A stretch of DNA of 64,000 bases from Prauserella rugosa (GCF_000719975.1 NZ_JOIJ01000003.1:62001-126000); one strand, 5' to 3'. Counted from the stretch's first letter, positions 8,280 to 16,970 are shown. The notes: a model not told the origin generated them from the letters alone. Translations and numbers: made by a program.

Positions 8280-9404
8280 TCAGCGCTGCTGCTCGGCGTG
8301 GATGCGGCCGTCGACGTCGGCGAGCCGCCGTCCGCCGCCGCCCCATTTCAAGGCGATGATCTCGGCGGCGATGGACACGGCCGTCTCCTCCGGGGTGCGG
8401 GCGCCGAGATCGAGACCGATGGGCGAGGCCAGTCGTTTCAGTTCGGCCTCGCTGAGCCCGGCCTCACGCAGGCGGGCCAACCGGTCGTCATGCGTGCGCC
8501 GCGACCCCATCGCGCCGACGTACCCGACGTCCAGTCGCAGCGCCACCTCCAGCACCGGCACGTCGAACTTCGGGTCGTGCGTCAGGACCGCGACGACGGT
8601 GCGCCCGTCGATCCGCCCCGCGTCGGCCTCGGCCTGCAGATACCGGTGCGGCCAGTCGACGACCACCTCGTCGGCCTCGGGGAATCGTGTCTTCGTCGCG
8701 AACACCGGGCGCGCGTCGCACACGGTCACCTCGTAGCCGAGGTAGGCCCCCATCCGCGCCATCGCGGCGGCGAAGTCGATGGCGCCGAACACGAGCATGC
8801 GGGGCGGCGGTTCGAAGGTGTTGACGAACACCGACATGCCCTCACCGCGGCGCTGGCCGTCCGGTCCGTAGTGGAGGGTGCCGGTGCGCCCGCCTGCGAG
8901 CATGCCGCGTGCGTCGTCGAGCACGGCGTCGTCGACGCGGTCGGAACCGAGCCCGCCCCGGACGTCGTCCGGCCACACGAGCATGCGCCTGCCCAGCATG
9001 GTCTCGTCGGGATGCTCGATCGTCGTGACGAGAGCGACCGGCCTGCCCTCCCGCACCGACGCGACGAGCGCGGGCAGGTCGGGCATCGTCTCGCGGTCGA
9101 CGCGTTCGACGAAGATGTCGATGATGCCGCCGCACGTCAGGCCCACGGCGAAGGCGTCGTCGTCGCTGACGCCGTACCGCTGCAGCACCGGCACCCCGTC
9201 GGCGACGACCTGCTGGGCCAACTCGTAGACGGCGCCCTCGACGCACCCGCCCGACACGCTGCCGACCGCGTCGCCCTCGGCGCCGACCAACATCGCGGCC
9301 CCGGGAGCGCGCGGCGCCGACGAGAACGTGGCGACGACCGTGCCGACGCCCACCGTCTCCCCCGCCTCCCACCGCCGGAAGACCTCGTCCAGCACGTCAT
9401 GCAT
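8280..9404 (-). CDS. XdhC/CoxI family maturation protein
   Basis: A 374-aa molybdenum hydroxylase maturation factor of the XdhC/CoxI family. The N-terminal XdhC domain contains the VSGGCVEG motif (about residues 47-54) with its conserved Cys, and the C-terminal part is a Rossmann-like domain beginning MLVFGAIDFAAAMARMGA. Family members insert a sulfurated molybdenum cofactor into the large subunit. The ATG at 9404 overlaps the end of the VWA gene by 8 nt (ATGCATGA), so translation is coupled. The upstream in-frame ATG at 9518 lies inside the VWA gene and is rejected. Confidence 0.88.
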   Translation of the reverse strand: MHDVLDEVFRRWEAGETVGVGTVVATFSSAPRAPGAAMLVGAEGDAVGSVSGGCVEGAVYELAQQVVADGVPVLQRYGVSDDDAFAVGLTCGGIIDIFVERVDRETMPDLPALVASVREGRPVALVTTIEHPDETMLGRRMLVWPDDVRGGLGSDRVDDAVLDDARGMLAGGRTGTLHYGPDGQRRGEGMSVFVNTFEPPPRMLVFGAIDFAAAMARMGAYLGYEVTVCDARPVFATKTRFPEADEVVVDWPHRYLQAEADAGRIDGRTVVAVLTHDPKFDVPVLEVALRLDVGYVGAMGSRRTHDDRLARLREAGLSEAELKRLASPIGLDLGARTPEETAVSIAAEIIALKWGGGGRRLADVDGRIHAEQQR

Positions 9405-10575
9405 CTCGGACCTCCCGCAACAGTCGTTCCAACGTGGCCAGGCTGTGTCCGGCCAGCAGCCGGTCCACGTGGGGCAACGCGACGGCGATGCCCGACTGCA
9501 CCGGTTCGTAGCCCTCACGGCCCGCGTGCGGGTTCACCCACAACACCGTGTGCGCCAGCCTGCGCAGCCGTGCCATCTGTTCTCCCAACAACGCGGTGTC
9601 GCCGCGTTCCCATCCGTCCGAGAACACCACGACGACGGCCCTCCTGGCGAGCCCTCGCTGTCCCCAGCGGTCGAGGAACACCCGGACGGTCTCGCCGAGC
9701 CGGGTTCCGCCCGCGAAGTCGGCGACGGCCCCGCCCGCGGCGAGCATCGCCCGTTCCGGATCGCGTTGGCGCAGCGCCCGCGAGACGCGCGTGAGCCGGG
9801 TGCCGAGCGTGAACACCTCGGTGTCGGCGGGCTGCGCGCGCACGACGACGTGGGCGAAGCGCAACAACGAGTCGGCGTAGGGCTTCATCGACCCGGACAC
9901 GTCGACCAGCAGCACGACCCTGCGCGGCCGCGTGCGCTTGCGCGCGTAGGCGAGGCGGGCCGGTTCGCCGCCACCCGCGATCATCGCGCGGAACGTGCGG
10001 CGCGGGTCGAGTGCGCCGCGGTGCGCGGGCCGGAGCCGCGACGACCGGCGCCGGGGGAACACCGGCCGCAGCGTCTGGAACAACTCGCGCAGGTGCCGAC
10101 GTTCGGAGTCGGTCAGTTCACCGAGGTCGCGGTCCCGTAACAGCTCCACGTCGCTGGCCGCGACGCTGAGCTGTTCGCCGGCCTCCTCGCCCGACTCCCC
10201 GTCGCCCTCGCCCGTGAGCGGTGCGATCCGGGCGCGCTGTTCCCGTCGCACCGGCAGACCCGCGTCCGCCGCGGACTCGCCGCCGAACCAGCTCGCGAAC
10301 GCCTCGTCGTACCGCGGCAGATCGTCGGGATCGGCGCACAACGTCAGGCGGCCGGCCCAGTACAGCTGGGTGGCCTCGCCGACGTCGATCCGTTCCACCG
10401 CGTCGAAGTAGGCACCCACCCGGTGCCGGTCGCACGGCAGGCCCGCCTCCCGCAGTGCGGCCGTGAACCCGACCAGCCCGGGAAGCGGATCGGCGACGAC
10501 GGTGTTCCCGCCCCCTGCCGTGCCGTCGACCGCGCTGTCGCCCCCGCCGGTGGTGTCGCCGGTGTTGTCGGACAT
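9397..10575 (-). CDS. coxE: VWA domain protein, CoxE-like
   Basis: A 392-aa protein with a C-terminal von Willebrand factor A domain. The metal-ion-dependent adhesion site DVSGS lies at about residues 225-229 and the later Thr/Asp positions (GGTRLGE, VVVFSDGWERGD) are present. The N-terminal half is helical and acidic. CoxE proteins work with the MoxR-type AAA+ ATPase CoxD as a chaperone pair that builds the sulfurated Mo/Cu active site in CO dehydrogenase. It follows moxR after 51 bp. The ATG at 10575 is chosen; an in-frame ATG at 10602 exists. The Shine-Dalgarno is weak. Confidence 0.85.
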   Translation of the reverse strand: MSDNTGDTTGGGDSAVDGTAGGGNTVVADPLPGLVGFTAALREAGLPCDRHRVGAYFDAVERIDVGEATQLYWAGRLTLCADPDDLPRYDEAFASWFGGESAADAGLPVRREQRARIAPLTGEGDGESGEEAGEQLSVAASDVELLRDRDLGELTDSERRHLRELFQTLRPVFPRRRSSRLRPAHRGALDPRRTFRAMIAGGGEPARLAYARKRTRPRRVVLLVDVSGSMKPYADSLLRFAHVVVRAQPADTEVFTLGTRLTRVSRALRQRDPERAMLAAGGAVADFAGGTRLGETVRVFLDRWGQRGLARRAVVVVFSDGWERGDTALLGEQMARLRRLAHTVLWVNPHAGREGYEPVQSGIAVALPHVDRLLAGHSLATLERLLREVRDA

Positions 10576-10626
10576 GGGTCCATCATGCCCCGCGCAGGCC
10601 AAAACGCCGAGGGTGCGAGCCGGTGA

Positions 10627-11547
10627 TCAGCCGAGGACCGCGTCGAGGCGGGCGCGGACTCGGTCGGTGTCCTCGCTGAACTTGAGCACCGCACCCAGCG
10701 TGGTGGCGGCTGAGGCCGCGTCGAGTTCGTCGCGGCCGAGCGCGCGGAGTGCGTTGGCCCAGTCGATCGCCTCGGCGACCCCGGGCGGCTTCAGCAGTTC
10801 CATGGTCCGCAGCCGTTGGAGTGCCTCGGCGATCTGCTCGGCGAGGCGTTGGCCGATGCCGGGCACGCGTGCCCGCAGGATCGCGATCTCGCGGGACAGG
10901 TCGGGGTGCTCGAGCCAGTGGTACAGGCAGCGTCGCTTCAGCGCGTCGTGCACCTCACGCGTGCGGTTGGACGTGAGCACGACCAGCGGGGGCTGTTCGG
11001 CCCGCACCTCGCCGTACTCGGGGATCGTCACGGTGTTCTCGTCGAGCAACTGCAGCAGGAACGCCTCGAACTCGTCGTCGGCGCGGTCGATCTCGTCGAC
11101 CAGCAGCACGCACGGGGCCGAACGCAGCGCCGTCAACAGCGGACGCGCCAACAGGAACCGCTCGGTGTACAGCGACTGCTCCGCGTCCTCGACGTTCAGC
11201 CTGCCGCCCTCGGCGGCCTCCAACGCGCGCAGGTGCAGCAGCTGGCGCGGGAAGTCCCACTCGTACAACGCCTGCGCGGCGTCGATGCCCTCGTGGCACT
11301 GCAGCCGCACCAACGGCAACCCCAGGCTCTCGGACAGTGCGACGGCCAACGAGGTCTTGCCCGTGCCCGGTTCCCCCTCGCAGAACAACGGCTTGCCCAT
11401 GCGCAGTGCGAGGAACGCGGCGGTGGCGACGCCGTCGTCGGCGAGGTACCCGATGTCCTCGAGCAGAGCCGACAACTTGGCGGGCGAGGAAACGGCGGTG
11501 TGGGCTGCTCCGGCGGCGGTGCCGGTGGCGGCGGATTCGGACGTCAC
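10627..11547 (-). CDS. coxD: MoxR/CoxD-type AAA+ ATPase
   Basis: A 306-aa MoxR-class AAA+ ATPase. Walker A GEPGTGKT is at residues 58-65, Walker B LLVDEIDRAD near residue 148, and the sensor-1 region VVLTSNRTRE follows. It probably remodels the molybdenum hydroxylase with the VWA partner next to it, as CoxD and CoxE do. The GTG start at 11547 has a GAGGGA Shine-Dalgarno. It lies 42 bp downstream of mocA. Gene symbol is by role and context, not by close sequence comparison. Confidence 0.87.
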   Translation of the reverse strand: MTSESAATGTAAGAAHTAVSSPAKLSALLEDIGYLADDGVATAAFLALRMGKPLFCEGEPGTGKTSLAVALSESLGLPLVRLQCHEGIDAAQALYEWDFPRQLLHLRALEAAEGGRLNVEDAEQSLYTERFLLARPLLTALRSAPCVLLVDEIDRADDEFEAFLLQLLDENTVTIPEYGEVRAEQPPLVVLTSNRTREVHDALKRRCLYHWLEHPDLSREIAILRARVPGIGQRLAEQIAEALQRLRTMELLKPPGVAEAIDWANALRALGRDELDAASAATTLGAVLKFSEDTDRVRARLDAVLG

Positions 11548-11589
11548 TCCCTCACCCTAGGCATGCGCTCGGCCGGGACGGAAACCTTC

Positions 11590-12177
11590 TTACGGGTCAA
11601 GCAGGTCGGGTGTGTCCGCATCGCGGCCGCCGCCGACGTCTCCGCATTCGACGAGCCGGACGTCGGCGCGCCCGCGTAGCCAGTCCCGCGCCCCCTTGTC
11701 GCCCTCCGCCTGTGCGGCGATCTCGGCCCACCAGCGGCGTCCGAACAGCACGGGGTGTCCCGGTGCTCCGTCGTACGCGGCGCGCACGACGGCGGCATCC
11801 ACGTTCCCGGAGTCGTCCTGGGCGTGTGTGCGGATCCGGCTGACGACCTCGGGGCCCACGTCGGGCAGGTCGACCAGCTGCACGAGTGCCGCCTCCGGAG
11901 CCGGTTCACGCTCGCCGAGCGCGCGCAGTCCCGCGCGCAGGGACGCACCCATGCCCTCGGCCCAGTCGTCGGCCACGACCACCTCGGCCCCTGCCGGCAC
12001 CAGCGGAGCCGCGTCGTGCGCCCGCGCGCCCAGCACTACGAGCACCGGGCCGCAGCCACCCTCGGTCAGCACCCGCGCGGCACGCGCGACCAACGGTTCG
12101 CCGCGGTGGGCCGCGAGCGCCTTCGGCATGCCGAACCGTCTGCCCTCGCCCGCGGCCAGCACCAGACCCGCGATCAT
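11590..12177 (-). CDS. mocA: MocA-type molybdopterin nucleotidyltransferase
   Basis: A 195-aa NTP-transferase of the MobA/MocA family. The N-terminal LAAGEGRRFGMPKAL motif (residues 7-21) is the nucleotide-binding signature, and LVQLVDLPDVGPEVV near residue 98 supplies the metal-binding Asp. With a cox-type hydroxylase alongside, cytidylyl transfer to make the MCD cofactor is the likely reaction; related enzymes use other sugars or nucleotides. Its ATG overlaps the iclR stop (ATGA), an unusual coupling of a regulator gene to a cofactor gene. Confidence 0.82.
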   Translation of the reverse strand: MIAGLVLAAGEGRRFGMPKALAAHRGEPLVARAARVLTEGGCGPVLVVLGARAHDAAPLVPAGAEVVVADDWAEGMGASLRAGLRALGEREPAPEAALVQLVDLPDVGPEVVSRIRTHAQDDSGNVDAAVVRAAYDGAPGHPVLFGRRWWAEIAAQAEGDKGARDWLRGRADVRLVECGDVGGGRDADTPDLLDP

Positions 12178-13115
12178 GCGCGGGGCGGGGCGACGGCGGT
12201 CAGATCGGCCTCGATGCGCCGCGCCGCGTCCCGCAACGCGGGCAGAAGTTCGCCCTGCATCGACTCGGGCGTGGTCCGCGAGGCGTGCGTCGCCAGGTTC
12301 ACCGCCGCCACCACGTCGCCGTCGGCGCCCCGGACCGGGACGGCGATCGACCGCAGGCCCGCCTCGAGTTCCTGATCCACGAGCGCGTAGCCCTGCTCGC
12401 GCACCGCCGCGACTTCGGCCCGCAACGCGGCGGCCGAGTCGATGGTGCGGTCGGTGAACCGGTCGAAGGACGCGCGGGCGAGGTACTCGCCGAACTCGTC
12501 GTCGGACAGTCCCGCCAGCAGCACGTGGCCCATCGACGTGGCATGGGCGGGAAACCGGGTGCCGACGCTGATCGTGACCGTCATGATGCGCGAGACCGCC
12601 GCCCGCGCGACGTAGACGATGTCGGTGCCCTCGAGCACGGACATCGAACTGGACTCGCGCACCTGCGCCGACAGGTGCTCCAGGTGCGGCTGGGCCAGCT
12701 GCGGAAGCGACAGGCCCGACAGGAACGCGTACCCGAGTTCCAGCACCTTGGCGGTCAGCGAGAACTGTTTGCCGTCGGTGCGCACGTAGCCGAGGTCGGC
12801 CAGGGTGAGCAGGAACCGCCGTGCCGCGGCCCTGGTCAGACCGGTCTCCTTGGCGACCTCGCTCAGCGTGCGCTGCGGCGTGCCTGCCCCGAACGTCCTG
12901 ATGACGGCGAGGCCCCGCTCGAGCGACTGCACGTGGTGCGTGGCTCGCGGCGCAGCGTCGCCCGCCTGCTCGGTGTCGCCCGCCTGCTCGGTGTCGCCCG
13001 CCTGCTCGGTGTCGACGGCGTCGGCGGTGTCGGCGGTGTCGACACTGCCGGGACTGTCGGCGCGCTCGGCGGTCTCGGCGCCTGGCGTGGCTGCGGTGTC
13101 GTCAGGGGTGCTCAT
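12174..13115 (-). CDS. pcaR: IclR family regulator, PcaR-like
   Basis: A 313-aa IclR-family regulator with an extended, acidic N-terminus (about 55 residues) before the winged helix. The helix-turn-helix is about residues 58-110 (LSEVAKETGLTRAAARRFLLTLADLGYV), and the C-terminal effector domain is about residues 125-295 (YVARAAVSRIMTV, GTRFPAHATSMGHVLLA). The ligand domain and position after pcaD suggest a PcaR-type regulator of protocatechuate/beta-ketoadipate genes. The N-terminus carries three exact TEQAGD hexapeptides. A TAGGTT box ends 9 nt before the ATG and no good Shine-Dalgarno is present, so it may also have its own leaderless transcript. Confidence 0.82.
   Translation of the reverse strand: MSTPDDTAATPGAETAERADSPGSVDTADTADAVDTEQAGDTEQAGDTEQAGDAAPRATHHVQSLERGLAVIRTFGAGTPQRTLSEVAKETGLTRAAARRFLLTLADLGYVRTDGKQFSLTAKVLELGYAFLSGLSLPQLAQPHLEHLSAQVRESSSMSVLEGTDIVYVARAAVSRIMTVTISVGTRFPAHATSMGHVLLAGLSDDEFGEYLARASFDRFTDRTIDSAAALRAEVAAVREQGYALVDQELEAGLRSIAVPVRGADGDVVAAVNLATHASRTTPESMQGELLPALRDAARRIEADLTAVAPPRA
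12957..13010. repeat. 18-bp tandem repeat inside iclR
   Basis: Three exact copies of an 18-bp unit (GTCGCCCGCCTGCTCGGT on the plus strand) encode a TEQAGD hexapeptide three times in the disordered N-terminal tail of the IclR protein. The unit length keeps the frame, so copy-number change would only lengthen or shorten the tail. Confidence 0.92.
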
Positions 13116-13153
13116 AGGACACTCAACCTACTGGCCGCAGGCCGCATCGAGGC

Positions 13154-13921
13154 TCAGGCCTCGCGCAGGTGCGCCGTGATCAGCTCGCTGAAGCGTTCGG
13201 GTTGTTCGACGTTGCCGAGATGCGCCGCGCCGTCGACGACCTCGAGGAGGGCACCCGGCACGGCGTCGGCGATCACGCGGCCGTGCCCCTCGGGCGGAGT
13301 GGCCGGATCGTCCGCACCCGCGATGACGAGCGTCGGTACCGTGATCTTGGGCAGCCCGTCGAGCACGTCCATGCCGCCGATCGCGTTGCAGCAGGCGGCG
13401 TAGCCCGCGGCCGGTGTCGCGGCCGTCATGTGGTGGTACTCGCGCCGCTGCTGGGGGTGCGCGGCCAGCCAGTCCGCGGTGAACCACCGCTCGATGCTGG
13501 CGTCGGCGATCGCCGTCATGCCCTGCTCCCGCGCGGTCCGCGCGCGCTCGGCCCACGACTCGGGCGTGCCCATCTTCGGCGAGGTGCAGCACAGCACGAG
13601 GCTGCGCAGGCGTTCCGGGGCGTGGATGCCGAGCCACATCCCCGTCATGCCACCGAGCGACAAGCCGACGAAGTGCGCGCGATCGACACCGAGCTCGTCG
13701 AGCAGTTCGACGACGTCACCGCCGAGGTCGGCGAGTGTCGTCTCCCCCTCCGGCACCGGGGTGCGCCCGTGTCCGCGGTGGTCGTAGCGCACCACCCGGT
13801 AACCGGCGTCGACGAGCGCCGGGACCTGCGCGTCCCACATCGTGAGATTGGAGCCGATCGAGCCGGACAGCACGACGACCTCGCCGTCACGCGGTCCCTC
13901 CACGACGTTGTGCACCCGCAT
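13154..13921 (-). CDS. pcaD: 3-oxoadipate enol-lactonase
   Basis: A 255-aa alpha/beta hydrolase that hydrolyses beta-ketoadipate enol-lactone to beta-ketoadipate. The nucleophile Ser88 is in VGLSLGG, the oxyanion-region and DHRGHGRT motif are near residue 47, the acid is in IAGADDPATPP, and the catalytic His is in GAAHLGN near residue 235. The ATG at 13921 has an AGGAGAAC Shine-Dalgarno. Unlike PcaL of many actinomycetes it is not fused to a PcaC decarboxylase; no pcaC is in the window. It follows pcaF by 80 bp. Confidence 0.88.
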   Translation of the reverse strand: MRVHNVVEGPRDGEVVVLSGSIGSNLTMWDAQVPALVDAGYRVVRYDHRGHGRTPVPEGETTLADLGGDVVELLDELGVDRAHFVGLSLGGMTGMWLGIHAPERLRSLVLCCTSPKMGTPESWAERARTAREQGMTAIADASIERWFTADWLAAHPQQRREYHHMTAATPAAGYAACCNAIGGMDVLDGLPKITVPTLVIAGADDPATPPEGHGRVIADAVPGALLEVVDGAAHLGNVEQPERFSELITAHLREA

Positions 13922-14001
13922 GCGTTCTCCTCGTCCGCGTCTCGCGTGTTCGTCCCACGTGGCCGGCTCCGGGTGGCCGGCCGCTCGTGTCGACGCCGGG
14001 C

Positions 14002-15177
14002 TCAGGCCTCGAGCACGACCGCCAGGCCCTGGCCGACGCCGATACAGATCGCGGCCAGACCGTACCCGCCACCGCGGCGGGTCAACTCGTGGGCGAGCGC
14101 ACCGAGAATGCGCCCGCCCGAGGCGCCGAGCGGATGCCCGATGGCGATCGCCCCTCCGTTGACGTTGACGATCGCGGGGTCGAGCTCGGGCCAGTCGGCC
14201 AGGCACGCGAGGGACTGCGCCGCGAACGCCTCGTTCAGTTCGACCGCGGCCAGGTCCGACCATCCGATCCCGGCGCGGCGCAGCGCGATCTCGGCCGCCT
14301 GCACCGGGCCGATGCCGAACACGTCGGGATCGACGCCTGCTGCGCCGCGGCCCGCGATCCGCGCCAACGGGGTGGCCCCGATGCGGTCGGCGCCCGCGCG
14401 GTCGCCGAGGAGCACGGCGGAGGCTCCGTCGTTGAGCGGCGAGGCGTTGCCCGCCGTGATCGTGCCCTCCTGCCGGAACGCCGGCTTCAACCGCGCGAGA
14501 TTGTCCACTGTGGAGTCTCCGCGGATCCCCTCGTCGCGGGCGAGTTCGCTACCGGGAACGGGCACCACGTGCGTGTCGTAGAAACCCTCGTCCCAGGCCC
14601 TGGCCGCCTTCGTGTGACTCGCGGCGGCGAACTCGTCCTGCGCCTGCCGGGTGATCCCGTACTTCTCGGCGAGCCGTTCGGTCGACTCGCCCAACGAGAT
14701 CGTCCACTGCTCCGGCATCCTCGGGTTCACCAGGCGCCAGCCGAGAGTGGTCGAATGCAGTGTCTGGTTCCCCGCGGGGAAGGGCTTCTCCGTCTTCGGC
14801 AACACCCACGGCGCCCTGCTCATCGATTCGACGCCGCCGGCCACCACGAGGGAGGCGTCCCCGGTCGCGATGGTGCGGCTCGCCTGCATGGCGGCGTCCA
14901 AACCGGACCCGCAGAGACGGTTGACGGTGGAGCCGGGAACCGACGTCGGCCAGTCGGCGAGCAGGGTCGCCATGCGAGCGACGTTGCGGTTGTCCTCACC
15001 GGCCTGGTTGGCGGCACCGAGCACGACCTCGTCGACCGCGGCCGGATCGAGGTCCGAACGGTCCCGCAGCACGGTCAGGACGTGGGCGGCCAGATCGTCG
15101 GGCCGCACGCCCGCCAGCCCACCGGAGTACTTGCCGAACGGCGTGCGCACGGCGTCGAGCACGAAGACGTCGGTCAC
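14002..15177 (-). CDS. pcaF: 3-oxoadipyl-CoA thiolase
   Basis: A 391-aa thiolase that cleaves 3-oxoadipyl-CoA to succinyl-CoA and acetyl-CoA. The acyl-accepting Cys89 is in NRLCGSGLDA, the His is in AIAIGHPLGASGGR, and the second Cys is in ICIGVGQG near the C-terminus; LNEAFAAQ is also typical. The GTG start at 15177 overlaps the pcaJ stop (GTGA), so translation is coupled. Specificity for adipyl substrates is inferred from the pca neighbours; the protein alone would also fit acetyl-CoA acetyltransferase. Confidence 0.88.
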   Translation of the reverse strand: MTDVFVLDAVRTPFGKYSGGLAGVRPDDLAAHVLTVLRDRSDLDPAAVDEVVLGAANQAGEDNRNVARMATLLADWPTSVPGSTVNRLCGSGLDAAMQASRTIATGDASLVVAGGVESMSRAPWVLPKTEKPFPAGNQTLHSTTLGWRLVNPRMPEQWTISLGESTERLAEKYGITRQAQDEFAAASHTKAARAWDEGFYDTHVVPVPGSELARDEGIRGDSTVDNLARLKPAFRQEGTITAGNASPLNDGASAVLLGDRAGADRIGATPLARIAGRGAAGVDPDVFGIGPVQAAEIALRRAGIGWSDLAAVELNEAFAAQSLACLADWPELDPAIVNVNGGAIAIGHPLGASGGRILGALAHELTRRGGGYGLAAICIGVGQGLAVVLEA

Positions 15178-15953
15178 GAGGATGCTTCCTTCAGAGTGCG
15201 CAATGTGGACAGTTCTTCCGGCGTCGGCGCCGCGGTGCGGCCCACGTCGGGGGCCACCTTCAGGTCCCAGCCGGTCGCCGCCCGCACGTCGTCGACCTCG
15301 ACGCCGGGGTGCAGCTGCGTCAGCACGAGCTCGGCCGTGTCCGGATCGGGCCGCAGGATGCCCAGGTCGGTGATCACGAGGGTCGGCCCCGCTCCCGGCA
15401 GCCCCCACCGCTGCCGGTCTCCCTTGCCGGACCCGTGCCCCACGGAGGTGACGAAGTCGACCTGCTCGACGAAACTTCGCGTGCTCTGCCGCACGACCAC
15501 GAACACCTCGCCGCACGACGCGGCGATCTCCGGCGCACCGCCGGCACCCGGCAGGCGGACCTTCGGGTCGGCGTAGTCGTCACCGATGACGGTGGTGTTG
15601 ATGTTGCCGAACCGGTCCAACTGCGCGGCACCGAGGAAACCGACGTCGATCCGCCCCGGCTGAAGCCAGTAGTTGAACACCTCGGGAACACTGATCACCG
15701 CGTCGGCCGTCTCGGCCAGCACACCGTCGCCGATCGACGAGGGCAGCACGTCCGGTTTGGACCCGAGCGTGCCGGACTCGTAGATGAGCACCAGATCGGG
15801 CGCGTGTGTCCGGCGCGCCACGTTGGCAGCCGTGGACGGAAGGCCGATGCCGACGAAGCAGCGCGTGCCGTTCTGCAGCGCCCTGGCGGCGGCGATGGAC
15901 ATCATCTCGTCGGCGGTCCACTCCCCCGCCGCGCTCGTCATGGACGTCGTCAC
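15174..15953 (-). CDS. pcaJ: 3-oxoadipate CoA-transferase subunit B
   Basis: A 259-aa beta subunit of a class I CoA-transferase. The LIYESGTLG motif places Glu59 as the catalytic Glu that forms the glutamyl-CoA thioester; this form resembles glutaconate CoA-transferase (GctB) rather than the SENG form of E. coli-type enzymes. With PcaI it should transfer CoA from succinyl-CoA to 3-oxoadipate. The GTG start overlaps the pcaI stop (GTGA). An internal ATG is at codon 5. Confidence 0.85.
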   Translation of the reverse strand: MTTSMTSAAGEWTADEMMSIAAARALQNGTRCFVGIGLPSTAANVARRTHAPDLVLIYESGTLGSKPDVLPSSIGDGVLAETADAVISVPEVFNYWLQPGRIDVGFLGAAQLDRFGNINTTVIGDDYADPKVRLPGAGGAPEIAASCGEVFVVVRQSTRSFVEQVDFVTSVGHGSGKGDRQRWGLPGAGPTLVITDLGILRPDPDTAELVLTQLHPGVEVDDVRAATGWDLKVAPDVGRTAAPTPEELSTLRTLKEASS

Positions 15954-16831
15954 TGCGGCACCTCCTTGTCAACCCCGGCCTTCTTGTCCACCCCGTCCTT
16001 GCCCGGCACGCCGGTGTTCCGCGCGCCCTTGTTCATGACCTCGTCGCGAACCCAGTTCCCGAACGCCTCACGGTCGCTGCCGATCGAGTCCCAGTACCGG
16101 TAGTAGGCGTTGTCGCGTTCGTAGTACCCCTGGGCGTACGAGGGATGCGCGCCGTGCGGCGCCTCGGCGACGGCTGTGACCGCCCAGCCGGGCAGGATCA
16201 CCTGACCCGGCACCGGCTCCAGCTCGTCGACGACCTCCTCGACGGTGACCAGGCTGCGCTCGGCCGCGAGCACGGCCTCCTTCTGCACGCCGACCAGTCC
16301 CCACATCTGGACGTTGCCCTGCCGGTCGGCGCGTTGGGCGTGCACCACCGTGACGTCCGGGTTGATCGCGGGCACGGCGGCGAGTTCCTCACCGGTGAAC
16401 GGGCAGGTGATCCACTTGATCGTGGAGGTGTGCTCGGGGAGATCGGTCCCGCGATATCCCCGCAGCACCGCGAACGGCAGACCGCTGGCGCCCGCGACGT
16501 AACGGTTCGCCATGCCCGCGTGGCTGTGTTCCTCGATCTCGAGCGGCACCGGCCAGGCGTGCTGCACGGCGTCCCGGAAACGGTGCAGCGACCCGACCCC
16601 CGGGTTGCCGCCCCACGAGAACACCAGTTTGCGCGCACAGCCCGCGCCGATGAGCTGGTCGTACACGATGTCCGGGGTCATCCGCACCAACGTGAGATCG
16701 CGCCGGCCCTGCCGGATGATCTCGTGTCCCGCGGCATGCGGGATCAGGTGCGTGAAACCTTCGAGTGCCACGACGTCGCCGTCGCGCACCAGCTCACCGA
16801 TGCCGTCGGCGAGCGTCACGATGTCCGCCAC
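15950..16831 (-). CDS. pcaI: 3-oxoadipate CoA-transferase subunit A
   Basis: A 293-aa alpha subunit of a class I CoA-transferase, GctA-like (VVALEGFTHLIPHAAGHEII near the N-terminus; a VFSWGGNPGVGSLHRF segment near residue 95). It pairs with PcaJ. I prefer the GTG at 16831, which has a GAGGTGG Shine-Dalgarno 5 nt upstream, over the ATG at 16879, which would add a basic 16-residue stretch lying in the likely promoter. It is first in the pcaI-J-F-D series; operator-like palindromes lie 21-55 bp upstream. Confidence 0.85.
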   Translation of the reverse strand: MADIVTLADGIGELVRDGDVVALEGFTHLIPHAAGHEIIRQGRRDLTLVRMTPDIVYDQLIGAGCARKLVFSWGGNPGVGSLHRFRDAVQHAWPVPLEIEEHSHAGMANRYVAGASGLPFAVLRGYRGTDLPEHTSTIKWITCPFTGEELAAVPAINPDVTVVHAQRADRQGNVQMWGLVGVQKEAVLAAERSLVTVEEVVDELEPVPGQVILPGWAVTAVAEAPHGAHPSYAQGYYERDNAYYRYWDSIGSDREAFGNWVRDEVMNKGARNTGVPGKDGVDKKAGVDKEVPQ

Positions 16832-16851
16832 GTTGCCACCTCGTTCGATTC

Positions 16852-16886
16852 GTGCGTATCGCGCACGTGTGTTCTGCATATGAACA
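16852..16886 (-). promoter_or_regulatory. Palindromes in the pcaI promoter
   Basis: Two inverted repeats lie upstream of the pcaI GTG: GTGCG-N5-CGCAC (16852-16866) and TGTTC-N7-GAACA (16870-16886), the latter centred on CATATG. They occupy the expected core promoter. IclR-family regulators bind comparable palindromes near pca promoters, so the clustered IclR protein is the natural candidate. Confidence 0.55.
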
Positions 16887-16914
16887 TACGACGGGTGGGG
16901 GCAGGCGTCAACAC

Positions 16915-16970
16915 GACGGCGCCCCCGCCTCGACCGGGCGCGGGTGCGCGTGGCCGAGGCGGGGGCGCCG
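16915..16970. terminator. Terminator downstream of lgt
   Basis: A perfect 17-bp stem, ACGGCGCCCCCGCCTCG (16915-16931) with its reverse complement (16954-16970), and a 22-nt loop. It starts 47 nt after the lgt stop and separates lgt from the pca promoter. Confidence 0.85.
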
